Below are positions 14,905-21,379 of a DNA stretch of 21,379 nucleotides, one piece after another; within the stretch, counting starts at the first letter, position 1, and each line of letters starts with the position of its first letter. Under the pieces are notes generated by a model that saw only the letters and a program-made list of their open reading frames with translations, made no database searches and had not been told where the DNA came from. Source of the DNA: an uncultured Opitutaceae bacterium. GTDB taxonomy: Bacteria; Verrucomicrobiota; Verrucomicrobiae; Opitutales; Opitutaceae. Both the position numbers and the translations under genes were made by a program. The stretch is taken from contig CAMLSH010000011.1 in assembly GCA_946482625.1 (NCBI GenBank), positions 1 to 21,379 on the forward strand, in the 5' to 3' direction.

Positions 14905-17040
14905 ATGATTTCGCCACGTCGCGCCCTCCTCACACTCGCAACACGCCCGAAAGCATCACCCTTCCTTCTCGTTCGTCGTGGCGTTCTCCTCCGCGCAATC
15001 GCGGCGGGTGCCGTATCCATAATCCCAAGCCTCGTCGCCAGCAGCCCGACCGACCGCGTCATCGCGCTCGCACCCGTCGTCGTCACCGCGCGGCCAAGCG
15101 AACGCCCGCTCGCCGTCACCACCGACCCGCGCGCTCCGGCGCAGCCCATTCCCGCCCAAGACGGCGCGGAGGCGTTGCGCGGAATTGCCGGCTTCAACGT
15201 CATCCGCAAAGGCGGCATCGACGGCGATCCCGTCCTCCGAGGCATGGCCGGCTCGCGCCTCGGCATTCTTCTCGATGGCGAAAATATCCTCGGCGGCTGT
15301 GGCAACCGCATGGACCCGCCCACTGCCTACGTTTTCCCCTCCGCCTACGATCGCGTCACGGTGCTCAAAGGTCCGCAATCCGTCCTGCACGGCCCCGGCA
15401 ACTCCGCTGGTGTCGTGCTTTTCGAACGCACGCCCCACCGCTTCCCTGAATCCGCCACTAAACTACAAGCCGCGCTCACCCTCGGCTCCTTCGGCCGCAA
15501 CGATCAGTTCGCCGAAGTCCGCGCCGGCCGCCCTTCCGGCTATGTCGAGCTCGCGGCCTCGCGCTCCAATGCGGATGACTACGAAGACGGAGATGGCCGC
15601 GCGATCTCCTCGGCCTACGAGCGCTGGAGCACTCGCTTCGCGCTCGGCTGGACGCCCGATAACGACACGTCGGTCGAGCTCACCGGCATCGTCAGCGACG
15701 GCGAGGCCGCCTACGCAGATCGCCTGATGGACGGCGCCCAGTTCGCCCGCGAAAATCTCGGCCTCCGCCTCCGCCGTGCAAAGATTTCGCCACTCGTCGA
15801 CGCGATCGAGGCCGGTCTTTTCGTGAACTACGTCGATCACGTGATGGATAACTTCTCGCTCCGCTCGTTCACACCCACTGCGATGATGCCGGGCCGCGCC
15901 GCGTCGAATCCCGACCGCCTCACCTTCGGCGGCCGCGCCTTTGCAAAAAACACTCCGGCAGATTCCCTCCGCGCGACGGTCGGCGTCGATCATCAGTCCA
16001 ACCGCCACCGCAATCGCAGCACGAGCAACAACCTTGTCGATCCGTACGAAACCAAGGCGCGCATCAAAGACTCCACCTTCGCCGCCACCGGACTTTTCGC
16101 CGAAGCAACCCAAGAGTTCGGCGCCGCTCAGCGCGTCGTCGCCGGTGCGCGTATCGACTGGTGGCGCGCGCAGGATTTTCGTCCTTCCGTCGCCACCGGC
16201 ATGATGGGAACCGCCGTGAATCCGACCGCGTATCGCAAACGCGGCGACACGCTTCCCTGCGGTTTCATCCGCTACGAACGCGATCTCCCCAAGGACTTCA
16301 CGGTGTTCGCCGGCGTCGGCTACACGCAGCGGTTTCCCGACTATTGGGAACTCTTCAGCAAGGAAAGCGCAGGCACCGTTAGCGCATTCGAAACGCGCCC
16401 GGAACGCACCACGCAGCTCGACCTCGGCATCAACCGCCACCGCGGCACCTTCGCGACCTCGCTCTCCGTTTTCGCAAACCGCGTCGACGATTTCATCCTG
16501 ACCGAGAGCGGCGTTCGTAAATCCGCCGGCATGATGGGAACGCGCACCGCGACGATCGCTCGCAACGTGGAGACGACCTCCTTGGGCTGCGAAGCCAGTC
16601 TCTCGTGGCAATTCGCCCAAGGCTGGACCGCCGACACCGCGATCTCGGCGGTTCGTGGCACGAACGAAACCGATGACCGTCCGCTTGCGCAGCAGCCGCC
16701 GCTCGAAGGTCGTCTCGGTCTCAGCTACACGACTTCGCGGTGGAGCGTCGGCTCGCTCGCCCGCGTGGCCGCACGCCAAACCCGCTACGCGCTCAACCAA
16801 GGCAACATCGTCGGACAAGATCTCGGGCCTTCGCCAGGCTTCGCGGTCTTCTCGCTCAGCGCCGCTTGGAAGCCCCACGCGCGGCTCCAGCTCTCCGCCG
16901 GCGTGGACAACATTTCCGACCGCACCTACGCCGAACACCTCAGCCGCGGCGGCAGCATGGTCGCCGGATTTCCCGCTCCGACCACGCGTGTCAACGAACC
17001 CGGCCGCTCCGCCTGGCTGAAGTTGGACTTCAACTACTGA
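14905..17040 (+). CDS. TonB-dependent copper receptor, OprC/NosA type
   Basis: The 711-residue outer-membrane protein has a signal sequence, a TonB-box-like segment (about 53-62, APVVVTA), a plug domain and a C-terminal beta-barrel ending in Tyr (KLDFNY). The plug contains GGCGNRMDPPTAYVFP, where Cys132-x3-Met136 matches the CxxxM copper site of OprC, followed by the conserved VLKGPQSVLHGPGNSAG segment (about 153-169). Further Met pairs occur in predicted barrel loops (AMMPG and two GMMGT). OprC and NosA take up copper, and NosA was originally linked to N2O reductase production. Its Dnr-type promoter supports anaerobic copper import for NosZ. The transcript is predicted to be leaderless. Confidence 0.93.
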   Translation: MISPRRALLTLATRPKASPFLLVRRGVLLRAIAAGAVSIIPSLVASSPTDRVIALAPVVVTARPSERPLAVTTDPRAPAQPIPAQDGAEALRGIAGFNVIRKGGIDGDPVLRGMAGSRLGILLDGENILGGCGNRMDPPTAYVFPSAYDRVTVLKGPQSVLHGPGNSAGVVLFERTPHRFPESATKLQAALTLGSFGRNDQFAEVRAGRPSGYVELAASRSNADDYEDGDGRAISSAYERWSTRFALGWTPDNDTSVELTGIVSDGEAAYADRLMDGAQFARENLGLRLRRAKISPLVDAIEAGLFVNYVDHVMDNFSLRSFTPTAMMPGRAASNPDRLTFGGRAFAKNTPADSLRATVGVDHQSNRHRNRSTSNNLVDPYETKARIKDSTFAATGLFAEATQEFGAAQRVVAGARIDWWRAQDFRPSVATGMMGTAVNPTAYRKRGDTLPCGFIRYERDLPKDFTVFAGVGYTQRFPDYWELFSKESAGTVSAFETRPERTTQLDLGINRHRGTFATSLSVFANRVDDFILTESGVRKSAGMMGTRTATIARNVETTSLGCEASLSWQFAQGWTADTAISAVRGTNETDDRPLAQQPPLEGRLGLSYTTSRWSVGSLARVAARQTRYALNQGNIVGQDLGPSPGFAVFSLSAAWKPHARLQLSAGVDNISDRTYAEHLSRGGSMVAGFPAPTTRVNEPGRSAWLKLDFNY

Positions 17041-17197
17041 CCTAGCCGTCTCCGCTCTTAGTCCCTTTCTTCCGACGCGCTGTGAAGGTAAACCACTTCC
17101 CCAGCCCCGCTCCATGCGCCTGCGCCAAAACACCGCGATCTGCACCCGGCGCGTGCGAACTCTCCGCTTTTCTGTCACCTTGCCCTTCGCGTTTCTC

Positions 17198-17605
17198 ATG
17201 ATCGACCCGTCTTCCTCCTCCACGCTCTTCGACCGCATCGGTGGTCGCGCACCGCTGCTCAAAATGCTGCGCTACTTTTATGCGGACGTCCGCCAGCACG
17301 CCGAGATCGGCCCGATCTTTGCCGCGCAAATCGAGGACTGGCCCGCGCATCTGGAAAAAATCGCCGACTTCTGGTCCGGCGCCACCGGCGGCCCTGCAAA
17401 TTACAACGGCCCGATGCCGTACAAGCACCTCCATCTCGGTCTCGAAGAAAAACACTTCCAAGCCTGGCTTGGGCTCTGGCATCGGCACTGCCGCGCCCAC
17501 CTGCCCGCCTCCGCGGCCGATGAAATGATTGAGCGGGCCGAGGCCATCGGTCAACGCCTCCGCCAGATCGTAGCGATGCACGGCACGCCCCGCCCACCGT
17601 TGTGA
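17198..17605 (+). CDS. Truncated haemoglobin, probably group III
   Basis: The 135-residue protein shows the 2/2 globin pattern: LFDRIGG near the start, a B-helix RYFYADV (25-31) with Tyr26 or Tyr28 at the ligand-binding position, the proximal His in PYKHLHLGL (74-82; His77 or His79), and HFQAWLGLW (86-94). Truncated haemoglobins bind O2 and NO and are often protective against NO. I chose the ATG at 17198 because the upstream extension to 17114 is Arg-rich and not globin-like. No FNR/Dnr box precedes it, so any link to the Dnr regulon is by position only. The group assignment is tentative. Confidence 0.88.
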   Translation: MIDPSSSSTLFDRIGGRAPLLKMLRYFYADVRQHAEIGPIFAAQIEDWPAHLEKIADFWSGATGGPANYNGPMPYKHLHLGLEEKHFQAWLGLWHRHCRAHLPASAADEMIERAEAIGQRLRQIVAMHGTPRPPL

Positions 17606-17607
17606 AT

Positions 17608-17636
17608 GCACCCGGGCATGTTGAACGGGTGCCCGG
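17608..17636 (+). terminator. Hairpin after the truncated haemoglobin gene
   Basis: Two alternative 7-bp stems overlap just after the stop codon: GCACCCG (17608-17614) with CGGGTGC (17626-17632), and CCGGGCA (17612-17618) with TGCCCGG (17630-17636). TTTCTC follows. The T-run is short, so termination is plausible but not strong. Confidence 0.45.
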
Positions 17637-17839
17637 TTTCTCGATACGGAGACCGGAAGGCGTCGAACAAGCTCGAGCCCTACATTGATCATCGCAGTCG
17701 GCAACAAGCGGCGGATGGATCGAGGTGGAGCGGGCCGTCCCGGCGCGCTGATGAACGTCGCAGACAATCAAACGTCTATTCGCCGACGACACCGCACAAC
17801 GCGCGGGGGACCGCGCGTTCCACCTCAGGATTTCACGCG

Positions 17840-18079
17840 CTAGTTTTCCCCGCGCGTGAAGAGCACCTCCCACGCGCCGTCGCCAAGCGGTTTCGCCTCA
17901 TGAGCAAACCCGCGCTCACGCATGAATTCGTAGAGCGGCACCGGCTCGAAAGGAGCGATCAGGCGCAATGGTTGCCCCGGCTCCAGCCGGGAAATCGCCG
18001 TGAGGATCGCCGGCATGGGCGGGCGTTTTTGCGCGGCGAGCGGACGGACATCGAGGAGAAGAGGCTCAAGTTGTGGCAT
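17840..18079 (-). CDS. Single-domain DUF2249 protein
   Basis: This 79-residue protein is one DUF2249 domain: LLLDVRPLAAQKRPP at the start and LRLIAPFEPVPLYEFM in the middle, the latter corresponding to the LVNDHDPVPLYYQF core of the two-domain protein at 10886-11407. The HD of that core is replaced by PFE. It is soluble, and its function is unknown beyond its association with nitrogen oxide metabolism. The ATG at 18079 lies exactly at the +1 predicted from the adjacent FNR/Dnr box, so the mRNA is probably leaderless. It is divergent from the Dnr-type regulator gene. Confidence 0.83.
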   Translation of the reverse strand: MPQLEPLLLDVRPLAAQKRPPMPAILTAISRLEPGQPLRLIAPFEPVPLYEFMRERGFAHEAKPLGDGAWEVLFTRGEN

Positions 18080-18113
18080 GGAAGAAGTATGCCCGGCAGC
18101 ACGGTCTATAGCC

Positions 18114-18127
18114 TTGATTCACATCAA
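18114..18127 (-). promoter_or_regulatory. FNR/Dnr box between the DUF2249 and regulator genes
   Basis: TTGAT-TCAC-ATCAA is a perfect box. Reading left, CATACT at 18091-18086 follows after 22 nt, and the predicted transcription start is 18079, the first base of the DUF2249 ATG. Reading right, no -10 is found at that spacing. The box lies only about 30 bp from the GTG of the regulator gene, where binding would more likely block than activate its promoter. Confidence 0.83.
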
Positions 18128-18149
18128 GCGGCGACGTGAATCTGACGGC

Positions 18150-18860
18150 GTGTCCGCGCCCAACGATTTGAACTCTCTTCGCAAGACCGCCCTCATCGCG
18201 ACACTGCGAAAAAGCCGGATGTTCTCGGATCTGGCCGCCGCCGACCTTGAGGCCATCGCCGAAGGCTGCCGGCTGCGGACGCTTGAAAAAGACGAAGTGC
18301 TCTTCCGCGAAGGCGACAAAGCGGACGGCTTCTACGTCGTGCAGACCGGCCAGATCAGCATCTTCCGCCTGACTCCCGACGGGCGTGAACAGATCATCTG
18401 CGTGTTCCGCGCTCCCGAGAGTTTTGCCGAGGTCACACTCGCGACCCTCGAAACATATCCCGCCAACGCCATGGCGCTCGAATCGTCTCAAGTGATCGTG
18501 ATCAACAAGACGCACTTTCGCGATCTGGTCTGCAAGAAGCCGGAGCTCGCCCTGCACATGCTCGCGTCGATGAGTCTACACCTGAAACACCTCGTGCAGT
18601 CGTTGCACGATATCAAAGGCCGCCAGATCGAATGCCGTCTCGCGGACTGGCTGCTGCAACACGCGCCTGCGGGTATTTCGCCACAGGACGCCTTCGATCT
18701 TCCCGTCACCAAGAAAGTGCTGGCCGGCCAGCTCGGCGTGACGAGCGAAACCCTTTCACGCACGTTCGCGCGTTTCCGAAAGGAAGGCCTGATCCAGGTA
18801 TCCGGACCTAAATTACGGATTCTGAATCTGGACGGCTTGCGCGCGTACAGCGACTTCTGA
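18150..18860 (+). CDS. Crp/Fnr-family transcriptional regulator, Dnr-like
   Basis: The 236-residue protein has an N-terminal cyclic-nucleotide-fold sensor (about 22-125; GDKADGFYVVQTGQISIF), a long dimerisation helix (about 133-155) and a C-terminal winged helix. The recognition helix SETLSRTFARFRKEG holds Glu200, Ser203 and Arg204, the FNR-type set that reads TTGAT half-sites. The N-terminal Cys cluster that holds the 4Fe-4S in FNR is absent (Cys occur singly at 40, 84, 128 and 162), so an NO-responsive haem-type Dnr/NnrR sensor is more likely. It is therefore the probable activator of the five boxes here. The start is the GTG at 18150; upstream in-frame sequence overlaps the DUF2249 gene and is not family-like. 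Confidence 0.88.
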   Translation: MSAPNDLNSLRKTALIATLRKSRMFSDLAAADLEAIAEGCRLRTLEKDEVLFREGDKADGFYVVQTGQISIFRLTPDGREQIICVFRAPESFAEVTLATLETYPANAMALESSQVIVINKTHFRDLVCKKPELALHMLASMSLHLKHLVQSLHDIKGRQIECRLADWLLQHAPAGISPQDAFDLPVTKKVLAGQLGVTSETLSRTFARFRKEGLIQVSGPKLRILNLDGLRAYSDF

Positions 18861-18881
18861 GCTCGCCGGCGCCTCCCGCCG

Positions 18882-19832
18882 TTACTTGGCGGCCGCCGAC
18901 GAATGCCCGCGTCCGCGGCGCGTGCGCCAGCGATCGGGAGAGATTGTCCGTCGATTCGCCTCGTCGTTGACCTGTTTCAGTGCGGCAGGCGAAAGCTCGC
19001 CCTCGGCGATGCGCCGGAAGTGTTTCATGAAACCGATCGAGACATCTTCCTTACGGGCGGTTTCGGCGGCGCGATTGATCCGCTCGACCTGGTCGGCGGG
19101 AAGCAACGCGCGCGCAGCTTCGACAAACAGCGAGTTAAAGCTCTTGGACTCGATCTTTTCGTCGGATGCGGGAGCGGCTGGCGCCACCGGCTTGATCGTC
19201 GCGATCGCCGGAGCCGGCGAGTGCATCTCGACCGGGGACGGCTCGGGCTCCGGAGCAGCCGCGCCGCTCCGCAACCGTTCGGTGGCCTGCTGCTCGAACT
19301 GTCTCCATGCACGCCATACAGCCGCGGGCACGCGCGGCGTGTGCAGAATTTTGTTCGCACGGGAAATCTCCGCAGAGAGCCGGTCGCGAAACGCCATCTC
19401 GTCGAGCGAGCCAGGCGAAAGCAGCGCCAGATCGGGCAGAACCCCGAAATTCGCCGGATCGTTGAGATCGGAGCCGGTGGGCAACGGCTTGCTCGCAGGC
19501 GCGACAGCGACCGGAGCCGCCTGTGCATTTGTCAGCGCAATATCCCGAGTCGCCGCTGCGGGCGCCGATGGCGCTGGTGGCGCCTCGCTCTTCTGCTCTT
19601 TGATTTGGGGGACCAGTGTCGTCACTGGCTTCCGCTCCGCCACGGTTTTAGCGACGCCCTTGGGCGTGAGATCCAATGCCGCGGCGATGGCCGCCGCCTC
19701 CGCTTCAGACATGTCTCGATAGCCGCATTCGATGCGGGAGATGTCAGAAGCTGAAAGGTTGGCGAGTCGGCCCAGAGCCGCTTGGCTGAGCTTGCGGAGG
19801 GTGCGGGTGGATTTGATCTCTTCGCGGGTCAT
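18882..19832 (-). CDS. XRE-type helix-turn-helix protein with long Ala/Pro linker
   Basis: The 316-residue protein begins with a helix-turn-helix of the XRE/Cro type (about 1-57; RKLSQAALGRLANLSASDISRIE). An Ala/Pro/Glu-rich low-complexity region follows in two stretches (about 70-115 and 188-222). Two more ordered segments are predicted: about 125-185, rich in charged helix, and about 225-316, ending in a basic tail (RWRTRRGRGHSSAAAK). I do not recognise the C-terminal segments. The ATG at 19832 was chosen because the HTH starts there. It converges on the Dnr-like gene with a 21-bp gap and has no FNR/Dnr box. Possibly a lineage-specific regulator or DNA-organising protein. Confidence 0.75.
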   Translation of the reverse strand: MTREEIKSTRTLRKLSQAALGRLANLSASDISRIECGYRDMSEAEAAAIAAALDLTPKGVAKTVAERKPVTTLVPQIKEQKSEAPPAPSAPAAATRDIALTNAQAAPVAVAPASKPLPTGSDLNDPANFGVLPDLALLSPGSLDEMAFRDRLSAEISRANKILHTPRVPAAVWRAWRQFEQQATERLRSGAAAPEPEPSPVEMHSPAPAIATIKPVAPAAPASDEKIESKSFNSLFVEAARALLPADQVERINRAAETARKEDVSIGFMKHFRRIAEGELSPAALKQVNDEANRRTISPDRWRTRRGRGHSSAAAK

Positions 19833-20155
19833 TCGTTGGGAATCGGGTACCAAAAGCGTTTTGAACGTCAGGTGCAAACGGAGACACGCAATCGCAGAAT
19901 CCATGCCGGCCACGAACCCAAAAGCCGAAGACGTTCTCCGGCCAGTCACGGAGCGCCGCATCAGGCAAAAGCACTTCCCCTGCAACGTTATCGACGGTTG
20001 TGACACCTCCAGGAAGACCTCCCTGCCGCGGCGGCTGCGAACCCGCCTTCACCGGATATTAGATCGCGCCAGAGAGCGCTCCTAGGGCAAAAACGCCCCG
20101 TCGCGCGCAACGGTTTCGTCTGCAGCGATACCGTTGAGGGCGCCGCCTCGCGACG
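19833..20155. other. Intergenic region between tatC and the XRE gene
   Basis: This 323-bp stretch contains the presumed XRE gene promoter and the end of the tatC transcript, both leftward. I see no convincing ORF, tRNA or known RNA. Two hairpins lie near the tatC end (see the separate entry). The open frames that cross it are the upstream extension of the XRE frame and short antisense frames. Confidence 0.55.
20085..20136 (-). terminator. Possible terminator region downstream of tatC
   Basis: Reading left from tatC, CAACGGT (20136-20130) pairs with ACCGTTG (20114-20108) around a 15-nt loop. A second small hairpin GGGC-GTTTTT-GCCC (20098-20085) follows. The T-run is in the loop of the second hairpin, not after a stem, so this is a weak candidate. 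Confidence 0.35.
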
Positions 20156-20968
20156 TCACGCGGCGGTTTCAAGCGCGCGTTTTCGCTCAACCCAGACGCC
20201 TGCAAAGATCGCGAGTTCAAAAAGCAAATACAGCGGTATCGCGAACATGATTAGCGTCACCGGATCGGTCGTCGGCGTCACCACCGCCGCGATCACCACG
20301 ATCAACACGATCGCATGGCGCCGGTATTTTTTCAGAAACGCCGTGCTCAGCATGCCGAGATACACCAGCAGCAAAATCAGCAGCGGAAACTCGAATCCCA
20401 GCCCCACCCCGAGCACCAGCCACATTAGGATGTTGTAGTAACTCGCCGGGGTCCATTGGACGCCAAAACCCATCATCGTATTCAGCTCGATCGACATGTT
20501 GATCGTCTGCGGCACGAGCACGAAAAAGCCCAGGGCCGCGCCCATCACGAACAGGATCATCGCCACCACCCCGGCCGGCACCACCATGCGGAGCTCTTTC
20601 GGCGACAGCGCCGGCGCCACAAATTGCGCGACAAAATAGATGATGAACGGTGCCGCCGGGGCCAGCGCGCCGATGAAACACACTTGGAAAACCATGCCGA
20701 AAACCTCGGCGATCCCGATCGACTCCAACGCCACATCGAACCCCTCGCGCTCGGCACGAACCTGGTCGAGCGGCCAAAGCAGTAGATGATTGAATTCCTT
20801 CAAATAGAATCCGATCACGGCTCCAAAAACCACATACACCACTGCGCACTTCACCAACGTCCAGCGCAGCTCCTCCAGATGGTCGAAAAACCCCATCGGC
20901 TTCTCGCGCGGATTGAGCGCACCCTCGGTGGAGTCGTCGTCAGGGGAAAAGTCGTTGGGTGGGTTCAC
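20156..20968 (-). CDS. tatC: TatC, twin-arginine translocase subunit
   Basis: TatC is the membrane receptor for twin-arginine signal peptides. The protein has the family start [12 protein letters not shown], the first-loop region with the conserved F-P-type segment after [10 protein letters not shown], six transmembrane segments and the C-terminal [21 protein letters not shown] motif. With the GTG at 20968 as start it has 270 residues, including an acidic N-terminal stretch ([12 protein letters not shown]). In-frame ATGs at 20896 (just before FFDHLEE), 21043 and 21082 are alternatives, and no Shine-Dalgarno decides between them. NosZ here has a Sec/lipoprotein leader, so TatC is not expected to export it. 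No tatA or tatB gene is adjacent. Confidence 0.93.
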   Translation of the reverse strand: MNPPNDFSPDDDSTEGALNPREKPMGFFDHLEELRWTLVKCAVVYVVFGAVIGFYLKEFNHLLLWPLDQVRAEREGFDVALESIGIAEVFGMVFQVCFIGALAPAAPFIIYFVAQFVAPALSPKELRMVVPAGVVAMILFVMGAALGFFVLVPQTINMSIELNTMMGFGVQWTPASYYNILMWLVLGVGLGFEFPLLILLLVYLGMLSTAFLKKYRRHAIVLIVVIAAVVTPTTDPVTLIMFAIPLYLLFELAIFAGVWVERKRALETAA

Positions 20969-21189
20969 GTTTTCTAAAAGGCCCGCGATGGTGCGGGTTT
21001 TCCGCGCGAACGGAAGCGAGGAATCTCCATGCAAGCGCCTCATCGCGCGTACGCGGTGTACACATGTCCGCGCCAAGGGCACGCCGCCCCTGCTGCGCCG
21101 TTGACAGCCCCGAGCCCCGACCTATTGGCTCTGCTCTTTCCGCGCCCTGCCGGCGCCCGCCGATTCTTTTCAACCCACTGATAAAATCC

Positions 21190-21379
21190 ATGGCCGTTAA
21201 ATCCAAAGCCAAGAAACCCGCCGCGAAGACCAAACCGTCTTCCGCTCCCGCGAAAAAAGCATCCGCCTCCAAGGGCCCGAAATACGTCTACACCTGGGGC
21301 GCCGGCAAAGCCGACGGCGACGGTACGATGAAAAACCTCCTCGGCGGCAAGGGCGCCAACCTCGCCGAGATGACCCGCA
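21190..21379 (+). CDS. ppdK: Pyruvate, phosphate dikinase, N-terminal fragment
   Basis: From the ATG at 21190 the frame is open to the window edge (63 codons). After a Lys/Ala/Ser-rich extension of about 30 residues comes [13 protein letters not shown], then [12 protein letters not shown], the hallmark start of the PPDK nucleotide-binding domain. PPDK interconverts pyruvate, ATP and phosphate with phosphoenolpyruvate, AMP and diphosphate. The basic extension is longer than in typical bacterial PPDK. The gene is divergent from tatC across about 220 bp with no recognisable regulatory site. Confidence 0.93.
   Translation, partial: MAVKSKAKKPAAKTKPSSAPAKKASASKGPKYVYTWGAGKADGDGTMKNLLGGKGANLAEMTR

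Noticed and set aside
15463..17262. A 599-codon open frame antisense to the copper receptor gene
   Set aside because: The plus strand encodes a clear TonB-dependent receptor with the CxxxM motif; the antisense translation has no family features.
19833..20155. Possible structured RNA in the gap between tatC and the XRE gene
   Set aside because: Several short inverted repeats occur, but I found no match to SRP RNA, a known riboswitch or a tRNA; at this GC content short stems are expected by chance.
20790..20803. TTGAA-TTCC-TTCAA palindrome resembling an FNR/Crp box
   Set aside because: It lies inside the tatC coding sequence, both half-sites deviate from TTGAT/ATCAA, and no gene starts nearby.
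20156..20968. tatC as the exporter of NosZ
   Set aside because: NosZ here has no twin-arginine motif and has a lipobox, so Sec export is expected. tatC is 11 kb away with unrelated neighbours.

Overview
The window is high-GC DNA with tightly packed genes, few Shine-Dalgarno sequences and no mobile element, CRISPR array, rRNA or tRNA that I can see. The gene families suggest a Verrucomicrobiota bacterium, probably Opitutaceae-like: a clade II (Sec-exported) nitrous oxide reductase, a GH38 mannosidase, and a pyruvate phosphate dikinase with a Lys/Ala-rich N-terminus. The taxonomy is inferred from gene content, not computed.

Layout. Positions 1-158 may hold the start of a leftward gene. A GH38 alpha-mannosidase follows (161-3205, +). 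Positions 3225-9135 (-) are a six-gene nos operon, read leftward: blue copper lipoprotein (azurin type), NosZ lipoprotein, NosB-like membrane protein, NosD, NosF, NosY. Divergent from it is a CusF-Sco fusion copper chaperone (9472-10335, +). Next is a rightward set: cupin, double-DUF2249 protein, a 12-helix haem-copper-oxidase-like membrane protein, and a DUF59/MIP18 protein (10521-13064). A second His-rich 12-helix membrane protein runs convergently (13009-14331, -) and overlaps the DUF59 gene by 56 bp. Then come a DGC-domain zinc-binding protein (14473-14859), an OprC/NosA-type TonB-dependent copper receptor (14905-17040), a truncated haemoglobin (17198-17605), a single-domain DUF2249 protein (17840-18079, -) and a Crp/Fnr-family regulator of the Dnr type (18150-18860). 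The right end is general: an XRE-domain protein (18882-19832, -), TatC (20156-20968, -) and the first 63 codons of pyruvate phosphate dikinase (21190 onward).

How it fits together. Five 14-bp FNR/Dnr boxes (TTGAT-N4-ATCAA, one with TTGAC) lie at 9182, 10472, 14405, 14856 and 18114, all at gene starts. The local regulator has the E-x2-S-R recognition helix expected to read this site, and it lacks the N-terminal Fe-S cysteines of FNR. Four boxes are followed after 21-22 nt by a -10-like hexamer. In three of these the predicted transcript starts on or one base before the ATG, which implies leaderless mRNAs. The region therefore looks like a compact regulon for N2O respiration. It combines copper import (OprC-like), copper delivery (CusF-Sco), the enzyme (NosZ and NosDFY), a possible dedicated electron donor (blue copper lipoprotein) and a group of poorly described NO-associated proteins (cupin, DUF2249, DUF59, DGC and two oxidase-like membrane proteins). 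No nosL, nosR, nosG/H, nosC1/C2, nir or canonical nor gene is present in the window.
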